DNA from: a virus
Virus record (IMG/VR): IMGVR_UViG_3300020578_000460
Location: 1 to 22,807 of that record
Reading direction: 5' to 3' (one strand)
Length of the DNA: 22,807 nucleotides
The notes under the pieces are model-generated. The model made no database searches, was not told where the DNA came from, and worked only from the letters and a program-made list of their open reading frames with translations. Shown one piece after another: positions 14,152 to 21,752 of this stretch. The translations under genes were made by a program, and so were the position numbers. The number at the start of each line of letters is the position of its first letter. Position 1 is the first letter of the stretch.

Positions 14152-15627
14152 ATGCAAGTACATTTTGTAGATAAAAAAGATTTTATAGAATACAAGTTTA
14201 AAACTAAACCATATAAACATCAATTTGATGCTTTTATGATTAGTAAAGATAAAGAGAGTTATGCTCTTTTTATGGAACAAGGAACTGGTAAATCTAAAGT
14301 TATAATAGATAATATTGCTTATTTATTTCGTAAAGGTAAAATTGATACTGTTATAATAGCAGCACCTAAGGGTGTCTATCGTAATTGGATAGCTTCAGAA
14401 TATGAAAATCATATGCCGGATGACGTAAAAGAATTTACAAAAACTCAAATATGGTCTCCTAATGAAACTAAAATTAATATAGATGAATTAGTAGAATTTT
14501 TAAAAGAAAGTAATAAATTAAGATTTTTTGTAATTAATGTAGAAGCTTTATCTACAGAAAAAGGAACTAACTATGTACATAGATTATTAAATACTGGAAA
14601 ATCTTTTTTTGTAATAGATGAAAGTTCTAATATAAAAAATAGAGGAGCCAGAAGAACTAAAGCTTGTCATAAATTACATAAACTTGCAAAATACAGAAGA
14701 ATATTAACAGGAACTCCAGTAACTCAAGGTCCGCTAGACTTATGGTCTCAAATGCATTTTTTAGATCCTTATATATTACAAAATAGTTTTTTTGCATATC
14801 GTAATACATTTTGTGTAATGAGAAGAAGAAGATTATCCACTCATACTTTTGACGAAGTTGTAGGTTATCAACGATTAGAAGAACTTCAAGAAATTTTAAA
14901 GCCATATAGTTTTAGAGTAACTAAAGATGAATGTTTAGATTTACCTCCTAAAGTAAAATTAATAAGACATGTAGAAATGACACCAGAACAAAAAAGAATG
15001 TATATCACTTTAAAAAAGAGAGCTATACTAGAGCTTGAGCGTGAAAAAATCGTGTCTGCGCCTCTTATAATCACACGAATTTTAAGATTACAGCAGATAT
15101 TATGTGGTTTTATTAAATATGATGACGGAACTGAAACTATAATAAAAGGTGAAAATCCTCGTATACAAGAATTATTAGATGTTATTGAAGAGACACAAGG
15201 TAATATAATTATATGGGCTACTTATAGAAACTCAATTAAATTGATTCGTGATTCTTTAGCTAAAATATATGGAGCTAGTAAAGTTGCAACTTTTTTTGGT
15301 GATACTAAATCTGAAGAAAGACAAGAAATAGTTAAAAATTTTCAAAGTGGAGATATAAGATTTTTTGTAGGTCAACCTAGAACAGGAGGTTATGGCATAA
15401 CATTAACAAATGCTAAAACTGTAATTTATTTTAATAATACTTATGATATGGAAGTAAGACTACAATCTGAAGATAGAGCACACAGAATAGGTCAAAAAGA
15501 TAAAGTAACTTATATAGATTTCGTATGTCCTAATACTTTAGATGAAAAAATTATTCAAGTATTAAATAATAAAAAAAAATTAGCTGACGAAATAACTGGT
15601 GATAAATGGAAGCAATTATTCGCTTAA
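14152..15627 (+). CDS. SNF2-family SF2 helicase / DNA translocase
   Basis: The only plus-strand gene; 491 residues with a full SF2 core. A Q-like motif PYKHQ is at residues 20-24 and Walker A QGTGKSK at 43-49. The DEAH-like box is DESSNIKN (156-163), motif III is LTGTPVTQGPLDLW (185-198), and the C-terminal SNF2 signature QSEDRAHRIGQ is at 438-448. It is the minimal SNF2 core without extra domains, as is common in phages. It probably remodels replication or recombination intermediates, or substitutes for a dedicated branch-migration helicase. The 5' side has only a weak AGAAAG ribosome site. The 3' end overlaps the convergent 66-residue gene by 12 bases, with no terminator-like hairpin between them, so antisense read-through from the right-hand operon is possible. 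Confidence 0.93.
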   Translation: MQVHFVDKKDFIEYKFKTKPYKHQFDAFMISKDKESYALFMEQGTGKSKVIIDNIAYLFRKGKIDTVIIAAPKGVYRNWIASEYENHMPDDVKEFTKTQIWSPNETKINIDELVEFLKESNKLRFFVINVEALSTEKGTNYVHRLLNTGKSFFVIDESSNIKNRGARRTKACHKLHKLAKYRRILTGTPVTQGPLDLWSQMHFLDPYILQNSFFAYRNTFCVMRRRRLSTHTFDEVVGYQRLEELQEILKPYSFRVTKDECLDLPPKVKLIRHVEMTPEQKRMYITLKKRAILELEREKIVSAPLIITRILRLQQILCGFIKYDDGTETIIKGENPRIQELLDVIEETQGNIIIWATYRNSIKLIRDSLAKIYGASKVATFFGDTKSEERQEIVKNFQSGDIRFFVGQPRTGGYGITLTNAKTVIYFNNTYDMEVRLQSEDRAHRIGQKDKVTYIDFVCPNTLDEKIIQVLNNKKKLADEITGDKWKQLFA

Positions 15628-15816
15628 AGGACTTTTTTCTCTTATAATGTGTCTTAATACTTTTCCTTTATGAGAACCTTTTTTAATAGTATAACCTGAA
15701 GTACCATTACCATTAATTTCGACTTCTTTTCTACTTCTTAATAATACATTATTTTTCTTTTCTATTTCTTTATTAGAAAAATTTTTAACTATTAAATCTT
15801 TTAATCTTTCAATCAT
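15616..15816 (-). CDS. Small basic protein of 66 residues, function unknown
   Basis: A frame whose ATG overlaps the stop of the holin-like gene as TAATG, the coupling signal used throughout this genome, which argues that it is expressed. Its last 12 bases overlap the convergent SNF2-type helicase gene. The product is hydrophilic and basic, with MIERLKDLIVKNF as a likely amphipathic N-terminal helix and a Gly/Ser/Lys-rich middle (NGNGTSGYTIKKGSHKGK). There is no membrane segment, signal peptide or known motif. Being last in a lysis cluster it could be a late accessory protein; nothing in the sequence says what it does. Confidence 0.62.
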   Translation of the reverse strand: MIERLKDLIVKNFSNKEIEKKNNVLLRSRKEVEINGNGTSGYTIKKGSHKGKVLRHIIREKSPLSE

Positions 15817-16193
15817 TATTTTTTAAATATATCCAATGTGGGTTTAAGTCCGTAAATTGCACCAAAAATTCCTACAATTAACCATTGATACCAAGTAGGA
15901 AATTTACCAAAATAATCAAAGAATAAATCTAATTTAGTTTTAATATTAACATCATCACTAATGATTGCATAAGATAATACTAATATTGGAATACACACTA
16001 TTATAAGTACAAATTCATCCTTCCAAGTTTTATCTTGTTGATCAGATACATCTCTTTGGTATTCTATTTCACCACGAGCCATACGTTCATAATATCGCTT
16101 CTCAGCTTCTGATTCTAATAACTCAGATTGTTTATGATTCTTATAAATCTCAGCACCAGTTTTAAATATTGTAGGTATTATATTCCACCACAT
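15816..16193 (-). CDS. Holin-like small membrane protein
   Basis: A 125-residue protein. The open frame could begin with TTG at 16202. I choose the ATG at 16193 because it overlaps the lysozyme stop as TAATG and has AGGAG 9 bases upstream, whereas the TTG abuts that site. The N-terminus MWWNIIPTIFK is amphipathic and is followed by a charged helical region. Two membrane spans come next: FVLIIVCIPILVLSYAI (about residues 61-77) and WYQWLIVGIFGAIYGL (about 99-114). The tail is short and Lys-containing. Position directly after the lysozyme gene supports a holin or lysis-timing role. The exact holin class cannot be assigned from sequence alone. Confidence 0.72.
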   Translation of the reverse strand: MWWNIIPTIFKTGAEIYKNHKQSELLESEAEKRYYERMARGEIEYQRDVSDQQDKTWKDEFVLIIVCIPILVLSYAIISDDVNIKTKLDLFFDYFGKFPTWYQWLIVGIFGAIYGLKPTLDIFKK

Positions 16194-16627
16194 TAGGCAC
16201 AACTCCTTATTATATTTGCTAATTCTTTACAACGTTTTGGTGTTTGTTTATGCCAATTAGAATCAATCATTTGATTTGCAGCTTCATTATAGTCTTGATT
16301 TTCTAAAGCTATAAAAAATTTTTTAAATTTACTTACACCAGTTTTACCTAATTGAAATACCATTTCTATTATAACTCCTTTTACTGTAGCTAAAACTAAA
16401 CTTAATTGAGAAGTTAATTCATTAGCTCCATCTACAGCTTTATTAAAATCTTGATTAAATACTTCTTCTAATTCTTCTTTACTATATTCTACGCCTTCTT
16501 GAAAGTTATCTTTTTCTGTAATTAAATGACCATAGCCAATAGTGGCTTTTCCTAAAGAATCAAGATACATTTTAGGCACAAAACCCTCATGTTTTTTTAT
16601 GCGTGTTTTAATTTCTTCGTAGTCCAT
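16193..16627 (-). CDS. T4-type lysozyme (glycoside hydrolase 24 endolysin)
   Basis: A 144-residue muramidase that would cleave peptidoglycan at lysis. The catalytic triad spacing matches T4 lysozyme exactly: Glu14 in KKHEGF, Asp23 in MYLDSLG and Thr29 in ATIGYGH. In T4 these are 11, 20 and 26. There is no signal peptide or anchor, so it depends on a holin for release, in line with the membrane protein encoded next. The C-terminal half keeps the helical layout of the family, ending in WHKQTPKRCKELANII (124-139). It overlaps the nuclease-like gene by 31 bases at its 5' end and couples to the holin-like gene by TAATG at its 3' end. Confidence 0.94.
   Translation of the reverse strand: MDYEEIKTRIKKHEGFVPKMYLDSLGKATIGYGHLITEKDNFQEGVEYSKEELEEVFNQDFNKAVDGANELTSQLSLVLATVKGVIIEMVFQLGKTGVSKFKKFFIALENQDYNEAANQMIDSNWHKQTPKRCKELANIIRSCA
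16203..16207 (-). promoter_or_regulatory. Shine-Dalgarno that fixes the holin-like start
   Basis: AGGAG on the minus strand, inside the last codons of the lysozyme gene. It lies 9 bases before the ATG at 16193 but directly against the alternative TTG at 16202, so only the ATG is usable with it. Confidence 0.7.
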
Positions 16628-16911
16628 AATAATCTTTTTTGGACTATTCTACATTTTTTTGTATGTAAATCTACTTTTAAAATAAAAATTCTTTTATTAT
16701 CTACTCTCGCCATTCTTCCTATTTCAGTTCCTGATTTTCTTCTTGAAACTTTTTTAACATCTATAAGTATTGTCTCTAAAGTTTTAGGATCCACGGCCAC
16801 TAAGTCTATAGCCGACTGAGTTTGACACCCTTTATATACAAAATAGCCTTGCTCTTGAAGCCAACAGATTGCTATATTTTCGCAAAGACAACCGATATTT
16901 TTTTTAATCAT
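16597..16911 (-). CDS. Small PD-(D/E)XK nuclease-like protein
   Basis: A 104-residue protein with the layout of Hjc-like or type II endonuclease-fold proteins. An N-terminal helix GCLCENIAICWLQEQGY (7-23) carries Glu11. It is followed by SAIDLVAVD (33-41, Asp36) and LIDVKKV (49-55, Asp51-x-Lys53), which form the D...(D/E)xK core. The catalytic set is plausible, but the Asp-for-Glu form (DVKK) is less common. It may resolve branched DNA before packaging or degrade DNA. Its location in the lysis cluster, between a membrane protein and the lysozyme gene, is unusual. ATGA overlap with the upstream gene and a 31-base overlap with the lysozyme gene indicate a real coding frame. Confidence 0.68.
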   Translation of the reverse strand: MIKKNIGCLCENIAICWLQEQGYFVYKGCQTQSAIDLVAVDPKTLETILIDVKKVSRRKSGTEIGRMARVDNKRIFILKVDLHTKKCRIVQKRLLWTTKKLKHA

Positions 16912-17138
16912 TTAATTAATAACATCGTAACTAGAGAAGCTAATCCTATAATTATTGCTCCAGCTGATGTTATTAAAATATATTCCAAACGTTTGATTCG
17001 AAAACAAATATGATCTATTTTTTCATGAGTTTCTTTTTGCATAATACGACATAGCTTTTCATGATTATCAATTCTTATATTAGCTATATCAGCTTTATTA
17101 TAAGTTCCGTTAATTGTTCTCTTTTTTTTTATTTTCAT
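16908..17138 (-). CDS. Small membrane protein with coiled-coil-type N-terminus
   Basis: A 76-residue protein. A basic start (MKIKKKRTINGTYNK) leads into a charged helical region with heptad-like spacing (about 18-50). One C-terminal membrane span follows (about 51-74, ILITSAGAIIIGLASLVTML), ending in Lys. The arrangement resembles XhlA/hemolysin-type or other phage lysis accessory proteins with a cytoplasmic coiled coil and a C-terminal anchor. It is joined by ATGA overlaps to the 1113-residue virion-type gene before it and the nuclease-like gene after it. A holin, antiholin or spanin-like helper are all possible; the sequence does not decide. Confidence 0.7.
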   Translation of the reverse strand: MKIKKKRTINGTYNKADIANIRIDNHEKLCRIMQKETHEKIDHICFRIKRLEYILITSAGAIIIGLASLVTMLLIK

Positions 17139-20100
17139 TTTGCTAATTTTTTTTCAAATTCTTTTCTTTTTATCTCTTCAGATTTATTTTTTCCTCTAGT
17201 TTGAATTGCTTCCATTAAGCTTGAAACTAGTTTTTCTATTTTAGGATCTATATTTCTAGATAAAAATTTTGGTAAAGTTTCTCCTCTTGTTCCAATAATA
17301 CTTCCAATTACTTCATCTGCTGGTGTAAATATTCCAGTTTCTCCTGGAAGTCTTTTTTTTTCAATTTTATCTTTAATATATTCTTTAGTTGTTAAAGGAT
17401 TTTTTAATAATTTTAAAGGACCAGCTATTTCAAATCCTGTGTATGGAGTTAATGCTTTAAAAAATCTTTTATATAATTCTTTATCTTTAGGTTTTGTTGA
17501 TTCACCTAATTTATCTAATATTTTCGGATAATTTCCACCTAAGTAATGATTTTTTGCTGCTTCTACAAATCTATTATAATCTCTTAATAAAGCTAAACTA
17601 TCTCCTCCTAAATCAAAACCATCATATATTCTTGCTATTCTATTTAAAATTAATCTTTTATGATTTAATGGTCCAGCAAATATATCTACAAATAATCCAG
17701 CTTTATTAGCAGCTTCAGTAAGACCAGGTGTTCCAGCTTTAGCGGCAAATGTATCAGTTTGTATTAATGTTAAAGCTTTTGCTAAATCTCTATGTGCACT
17801 TAGAAATTCTTTACCAAACATTTGTTCTACTATACTTATATTATTATCTAAAAATTGATTTAGTTTTATTCCATCTAAAGAAGCAAATCTTCCTTGTCCT
17901 CCTGGTACAGTCATATCAGTTTTAACTCCATTTAAAAAATTTCTTAAATATATTTTTTTAATATCATTCACAATAGCTGGATCAATTTGTTTTAATCCAT
18001 TTATTAAACCAGAAACATCTGCTTTATTTCCATTCTTAAATATTTCTCTAACAATTGCATTTGCATCACCAAGTTCTAAAGTATTAACATTTAAAGTAGG
18101 TAATTTATCTGATACAACTTTTTGAATTCTTACTTGATTATCTATAAATTTTTGATAAGTATCTAAAGCAGATTTTTGAGAATTTGCAAACTTATTAAAT
18201 TTTTTTTCACCTAATATTAATTTATAATTATCTCCAAATTGATCTATAAATTGTTTATGAGACATTTTTCCAGTTCCTCCGGCAGTTTCTGGAAATACTT
18301 TATTATAATAATTTTCATATAAAGCACTTTCAATTCTATTTCTTTGATTAACTGTTGCAATTTTTCCTTTTAAAATATTTCCTAATTTTTCAGCATTATT
18401 TAAAGATTCATTAGTATTATTTACAAATGCTTGAAAAGCATTTTTATTATTTCCAGTTAGTTGTAACGGTTTTAAAACTCTACTTGAATCTCCATATCCA
18501 AATTGTTTTGTTAAATCTTCTAAATAAGATCCTCTATAATTAAATAATAAATCATCATATTGATCAACAAGTTTTTTTGTATTATCAAATCCGTCTGTTG
18601 CTTTATTAATAGCTGTATTAAAAGCACCTTTTACTTTTGTAAAAGCATTTCCTAAATCTCCAGGAGCATCTTTTTCAGCATTTCTTAATAAACTTCTTAG
18701 TGTTACTGCTTCATTAAAGCTTAAATTTTCTAAATTAATAATTCCTTTTTTTAAAACTTTTAATTGATTTTTTATTAAATCAGAATGACCATATTCATTT
18801 AATAAATCTACTAAATCATTTATAGATTTTTGTTTATTGTAAGCTTTCATTTCTTCTGCTGAAAGCTTTTTACCAGTTATGTCGGGTAATTCTTTTTTAA
18901 CTTCTGTACTATATTTTTGTAAAATTCTATTTAAAACTTTTACACTTTCTTTGTCATCAATTTCTATCTTTAATTTATTATCTTTTGCTGCTTTAAAAAT
19001 ATCATCTTCTAGTTTTGTTAATTTTGGTTTAATTGTATCAGTAAGTTCATTAAATGTAACAGCAATTCTATCTATTTCTGATGTAGTAGGATCTTTATAA
19101 AAAGAAAGTTTAGTTTTAGATAAATTATTAAAAGCATCTTTTACAGCTTTATCTGTTTCAACTAATTCATCTTGTCTTATTTTTTTAACTTTAGTACCAA
19201 CAGTGTCAATTAAATTATCTGCAGTTTTTGCATCTACAGTGTCTAGTCCTGTTAAATTTTTAATTACTTGTCTTTCTATTTGTTTAGTTTCATTTATTTT
19301 ATTTGCTTTTTCTAAAAAGTATTGATAATTTAAATCTTGTTTAGAACCTTTAGGAAATATTCCAGCTTCAGGTATAGCATTCGCAATACTTATTGCTAAA
19401 TAGTCATTTGCTGCTTTTTCATCAACTCCATTTGCTATTAATACTTTTTTAGCATCATCTAAAGCAATAGTTATTTCTGAATCCAAATTACCACCTGATT
19501 TAATTAACTTTTGAATTGTATCTTTAGTTAATCTTTCTCCAGGTTTTGTAAATGATCCAATAGTGTTTTTTATAAGTTGACCTACACCTAAAAAAGCAGG
19601 TGTTGCAATTAAATCTATACCTGCTGATAAAATTGCCGAATTAAAAGCTTGTTTATCAAATTCATCATCAGAAAGATCACTATGTAAACCATTCTTTCTT
19701 CCAATATATAATCGTGTTAGTTCACCTGCAAAAGTAGCAAATGAAGAACCAGCAGCAGTTCCTAAAATTGGAGATACGAAACTACCAACAGTTCCTCCGC
19801 TAATAGCAGCTCCTACTGGAATTGCGTCACCAGTTACAGCTTTAAAATCACCAAGTGTAGGATATGCTTTAGGACTATTTGCGGCATAATACATATTATC
19901 ACCTCCTAATTCTTTAGGAGTTTTATATATAAGAGCATCATACATATCATTTCCTGCTCCTAGTCTTGTTAGTTTAAAATCTATTTTATCACTATATTTT
20001 TCTACTTGATCTGGTTTTAATCCTTTTTCTTCTACTAAAAATTTTTTATATAATTTTTTAGCTTCTGCTACTTTATATTCAGGGTTTGGAAGTGTAAAAC

Positions 20101-20476
20101 TTAAATCAAATCTAATACTTCCTGGAAGTTCTTTATCAGTATCTGTTCTTACTCCAGAATAATTAAAAGCTTCTTCTTTAGTAAACCCTAAAGCATCAAA
20201 TTTCATACGATCATCTGGAGTTGATTCCGCTAAGTATTGATTATTTTCTTTTCTTTCTTTTACTTTTTTTCCAATTTTTTCAATTAATTTTGTATCATAA
20301 CCTTCTTGATCTAAAAAAGAACTAATATCTTTTGGTTTTTGTTTTGCATCTAATTTTGCAAAAAAAGCTTCTTGAGAAAGTGTACCTCTTACTAATCCTT
20401 CAGCATCAGTTTTATCAATACCATTTGCTATATAAGTATTATAGACATCTTTTTGAGCTTGAGATAAATTTTCCAT
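17135..20476 (-). CDS. Very large virion-type protein, probable internal/ejection protein
   Basis: A 1113-residue protein, mostly alpha-helical and Lys/Asn/Asp-rich, with no enzymatic motif seen. Residues ~217-258 form a Gly/Ala/Ser-rich hydrophobic stretch (VGAAISGGTVGSF then ILGTAAGSSFATFAG). A second hydrophobic stretch lies at ~280-303. Both are compatible with membrane insertion. The rest has long helical repeats and a basic C-terminal tail (RKEFEKKLAK). Size, composition and position between other virion-type genes and the lysis cluster match internal virion or DNA-ejection proteins of T7-like phages, which assemble a channel across the cell envelope. Function is inferred from layout only. 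The start has no strong Shine-Dalgarno and follows the upstream stop by four bases. Confidence 0.75.
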   Translation of the reverse strand: MENLSQAQKDVYNTYIANGIDKTDAEGLVRGTLSQEAFFAKLDAKQKPKDISSFLDQEGYDTKLIEKIGKKVKERKENNQYLAESTPDDRMKFDALGFTKEEAFNYSGVRTDTDKELPGSIRFDLSFTLPNPEYKVAEAKKLYKKFLVEEKGLKPDQVEKYSDKIDFKLTRLGAGNDMYDALIYKTPKELGGDNMYYAANSPKAYPTLGDFKAVTGDAIPVGAAISGGTVGSFVSPILGTAAGSSFATFAGELTRLYIGRKNGLHSDLSDDEFDKQAFNSAILSAGIDLIATPAFLGVGQLIKNTIGSFTKPGERLTKDTIQKLIKSGGNLDSEITIALDDAKKVLIANGVDEKAANDYLAISIANAIPEAGIFPKGSKQDLNYQYFLEKANKINETKQIERQVIKNLTGLDTVDAKTADNLIDTVGTKVKKIRQDELVETDKAVKDAFNNLSKTKLSFYKDPTTSEIDRIAVTFNELTDTIKPKLTKLEDDIFKAAKDNKLKIEIDDKESVKVLNRILQKYSTEVKKELPDITGKKLSAEEMKAYNKQKSINDLVDLLNEYGHSDLIKNQLKVLKKGIINLENLSFNEAVTLRSLLRNAEKDAPGDLGNAFTKVKGAFNTAINKATDGFDNTKKLVDQYDDLLFNYRGSYLEDLTKQFGYGDSSRVLKPLQLTGNNKNAFQAFVNNTNESLNNAEKLGNILKGKIATVNQRNRIESALYENYYNKVFPETAGGTGKMSHKQFIDQFGDNYKLILGEKKFNKFANSQKSALDTYQKFIDNQVRIQKVVSDKLPTLNVNTLELGDANAIVREIFKNGNKADVSGLINGLKQIDPAIVNDIKKIYLRNFLNGVKTDMTVPGGQGRFASLDGIKLNQFLDNNISIVEQMFGKEFLSAHRDLAKALTLIQTDTFAAKAGTPGLTEAANKAGLFVDIFAGPLNHKRLILNRIARIYDGFDLGGDSLALLRDYNRFVEAAKNHYLGGNYPKILDKLGESTKPKDKELYKRFFKALTPYTGFEIAGPLKLLKNPLTTKEYIKDKIEKKRLPGETGIFTPADEVIGSIIGTRGETLPKFLSRNIDPKIEKLVSSLMEAIQTRGKNKSEEIKRKEFEKKLAK

Positions 20477-20480
20477 TTCA

Positions 20481-21752
20481 TTATTTTGATAATTTTTTTT
20501 GTGATTCTATTATTAATTTTTTAATGTCTTGATCTTTTTGAGCTTGATTTTCTACAAACTTTTTAAATGGATCTAAAGTTTTTTCATACTTAGGTGATAA
20601 TTGTTGATAGTTATAAGCTGAAATAATTCTAAATGGATTTTTAATATTATCTGGATCATCTCCAAATAATTCTACTAATGTTTCTGGTTTTACTTTATTA
20701 GCATAAGTTCTAGCTAATATTCTTGCGGCTTCATCTTTTGCTTTTCTTTCAAATTGAACATCTTTTCTTTCAAAAGCATATGTTGGTGCTAATTCTTCTG
20801 ATTTTACATCTATATCTTTTGCAGTTTTTTCAGCTGCAACTAATTTAGCTAAAGCTTTAGGATTAGTTGTAACATCTCCAGCTCCTGATAATAAAACACT
20901 AATATCTTTATCAGATGCTGGATATAAATCTTTTACTTGATTAACAATTAATTGTTTAGCTGATGCTGAAAATAAATCTTTAAATGCTATTTTATCTTCT
21001 GTAGTTAATTCAGTTAAATCTTTTTTAGCTCCTACTTTTTTTGAGAAATCTTCATAAGCTCCACCTAATCCTATTTCATAAGCTATTTTTTGAAATGGTG
21101 TTAAAAAATTTTCAATTAAACCTGTTGGAGATTTAAGTCCTAAATCAGCAAGTTTATATAATTCTTGAAATCGTGTATCAGTAGCTCTATAACCTTTTTC
21201 TTTTTCAGCTTGTTTAGTTTGATATTTATCAAAAGATTTTAATATACCTTCTTCTCTTATATCTCTAAATCTTGGTTCTACTTTTTGAGCTTTTAATTCA
21301 GTTATTCTACGTTTTTCAAATTCTTCCTCTTCATCTAAAATTGCTTTTGCAATTTTACCAGGTAGTGATCTTGCTTCTGATAAAGGAGTATAACGAGATG
21401 ATTCATCTATAATTTTTAAACTTCTAACAAAATTTCTTTTTCTTTTTGGATCTTGAAATATTTTTTCAATTGAATCAGGAAGAAATGATGCAACATTAGA
21501 TAAAGTACCTCCTACTGAACTTACAAATTCTGATAATGTTCCTTTTGGTTTATTTTTATTTTCAAGTTCTTTTAACCTATCAGCATCTCTTATTCTATTA
21601 CGATCAATAGCAGAAGCTTCTTCTTGTGCTCTTTGTGACTCTAATCTTAAAGAATCAGCATCAGATGTAGTAGTATTTGCTAAAGCATTTCCTACAGCTA
21701 CTGGTATTTTTTTATCTTCGTTCTCAGCTAGAACATCGTCAAAATATACCAT
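20481..21752 (-). CDS. Virion-type helical protein, function unknown
   Basis: A 423-residue charged, mostly helical protein. The N-terminus is Asp/Glu/Arg-rich with coiled-coil character (LRLESQRAQEEASAIDRNRI at 36-55). A short hydrophobic segment VSSVGGTLSNVASFLP (77-92) and a long Lys/Glu-rich body with few aromatic residues follow. There is no catalytic motif or signal peptide. Its ATG directly follows the TAA of the S74-domain gene (TAAATG) and has a strong AAAGGAG site (core AGGAG at 21761-21765, 8-base spacing), as expected for an abundant structural protein. The location next to the giant protein suggests a partner internal virion or tail-tube-lumen protein. I do not recognise a named family. 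Confidence 0.72.
   Translation of the reverse strand: MVYFDDVLAENEDKKIPVAVGNALANTTTSDADSLRLESQRAQEEASAIDRNRIRDADRLKELENKNKPKGTLSEFVSSVGGTLSNVASFLPDSIEKIFQDPKRKRNFVRSLKIIDESSRYTPLSEARSLPGKIAKAILDEEEEFEKRRITELKAQKVEPRFRDIREEGILKSFDKYQTKQAEKEKGYRATDTRFQELYKLADLGLKSPTGLIENFLTPFQKIAYEIGLGGAYEDFSKKVGAKKDLTELTTEDKIAFKDLFSASAKQLIVNQVKDLYPASDKDISVLLSGAGDVTTNPKALAKLVAAEKTAKDIDVKSEELAPTYAFERKDVQFERKAKDEAARILARTYANKVKPETLVELFGDDPDNIKNPFRIISAYNYQQLSPKYEKTLDPFKKFVENQAQKDQDIKKLIIESQKKLSK

Noticed and set aside
14657-15074. Minus-strand open frames inside the SNF2-type helicase gene
   Set aside because: They are antisense to a strongly conserved helicase core, have hydrophobic or low-complexity translations and no ribosome sites, as expected by chance in AT-rich DNA.
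15602-15645. Possible rho-independent terminator between the convergent genes (AAGC...GCTT followed later by a T run)
   Set aside because: The stem pairs only four bases before mismatches, and the T run is about 10 bases away.
16194-16202. TTG start for the holin-like gene
   Set aside because: It lies directly against the AGGAG site; the ATG at 16193 has correct spacing and the common TAATG coupling.
16589-17013. Two plus-strand open frames across the lysis cluster
   Set aside because: They are antisense to genes with motif and overlap support, and their Phe/Leu/Ile-rich translations are the reverse of Lys/Glu-rich coding.
17494-20532. Plus-strand Leu/Ile/Phe-rich open frames opposite the 1113-residue gene, which might look like membrane proteins
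   Set aside because: Their composition is explained by complementing Lys/Asn/Asp-rich codons on the real strand; there are no starts with ribosome sites and no operon context.
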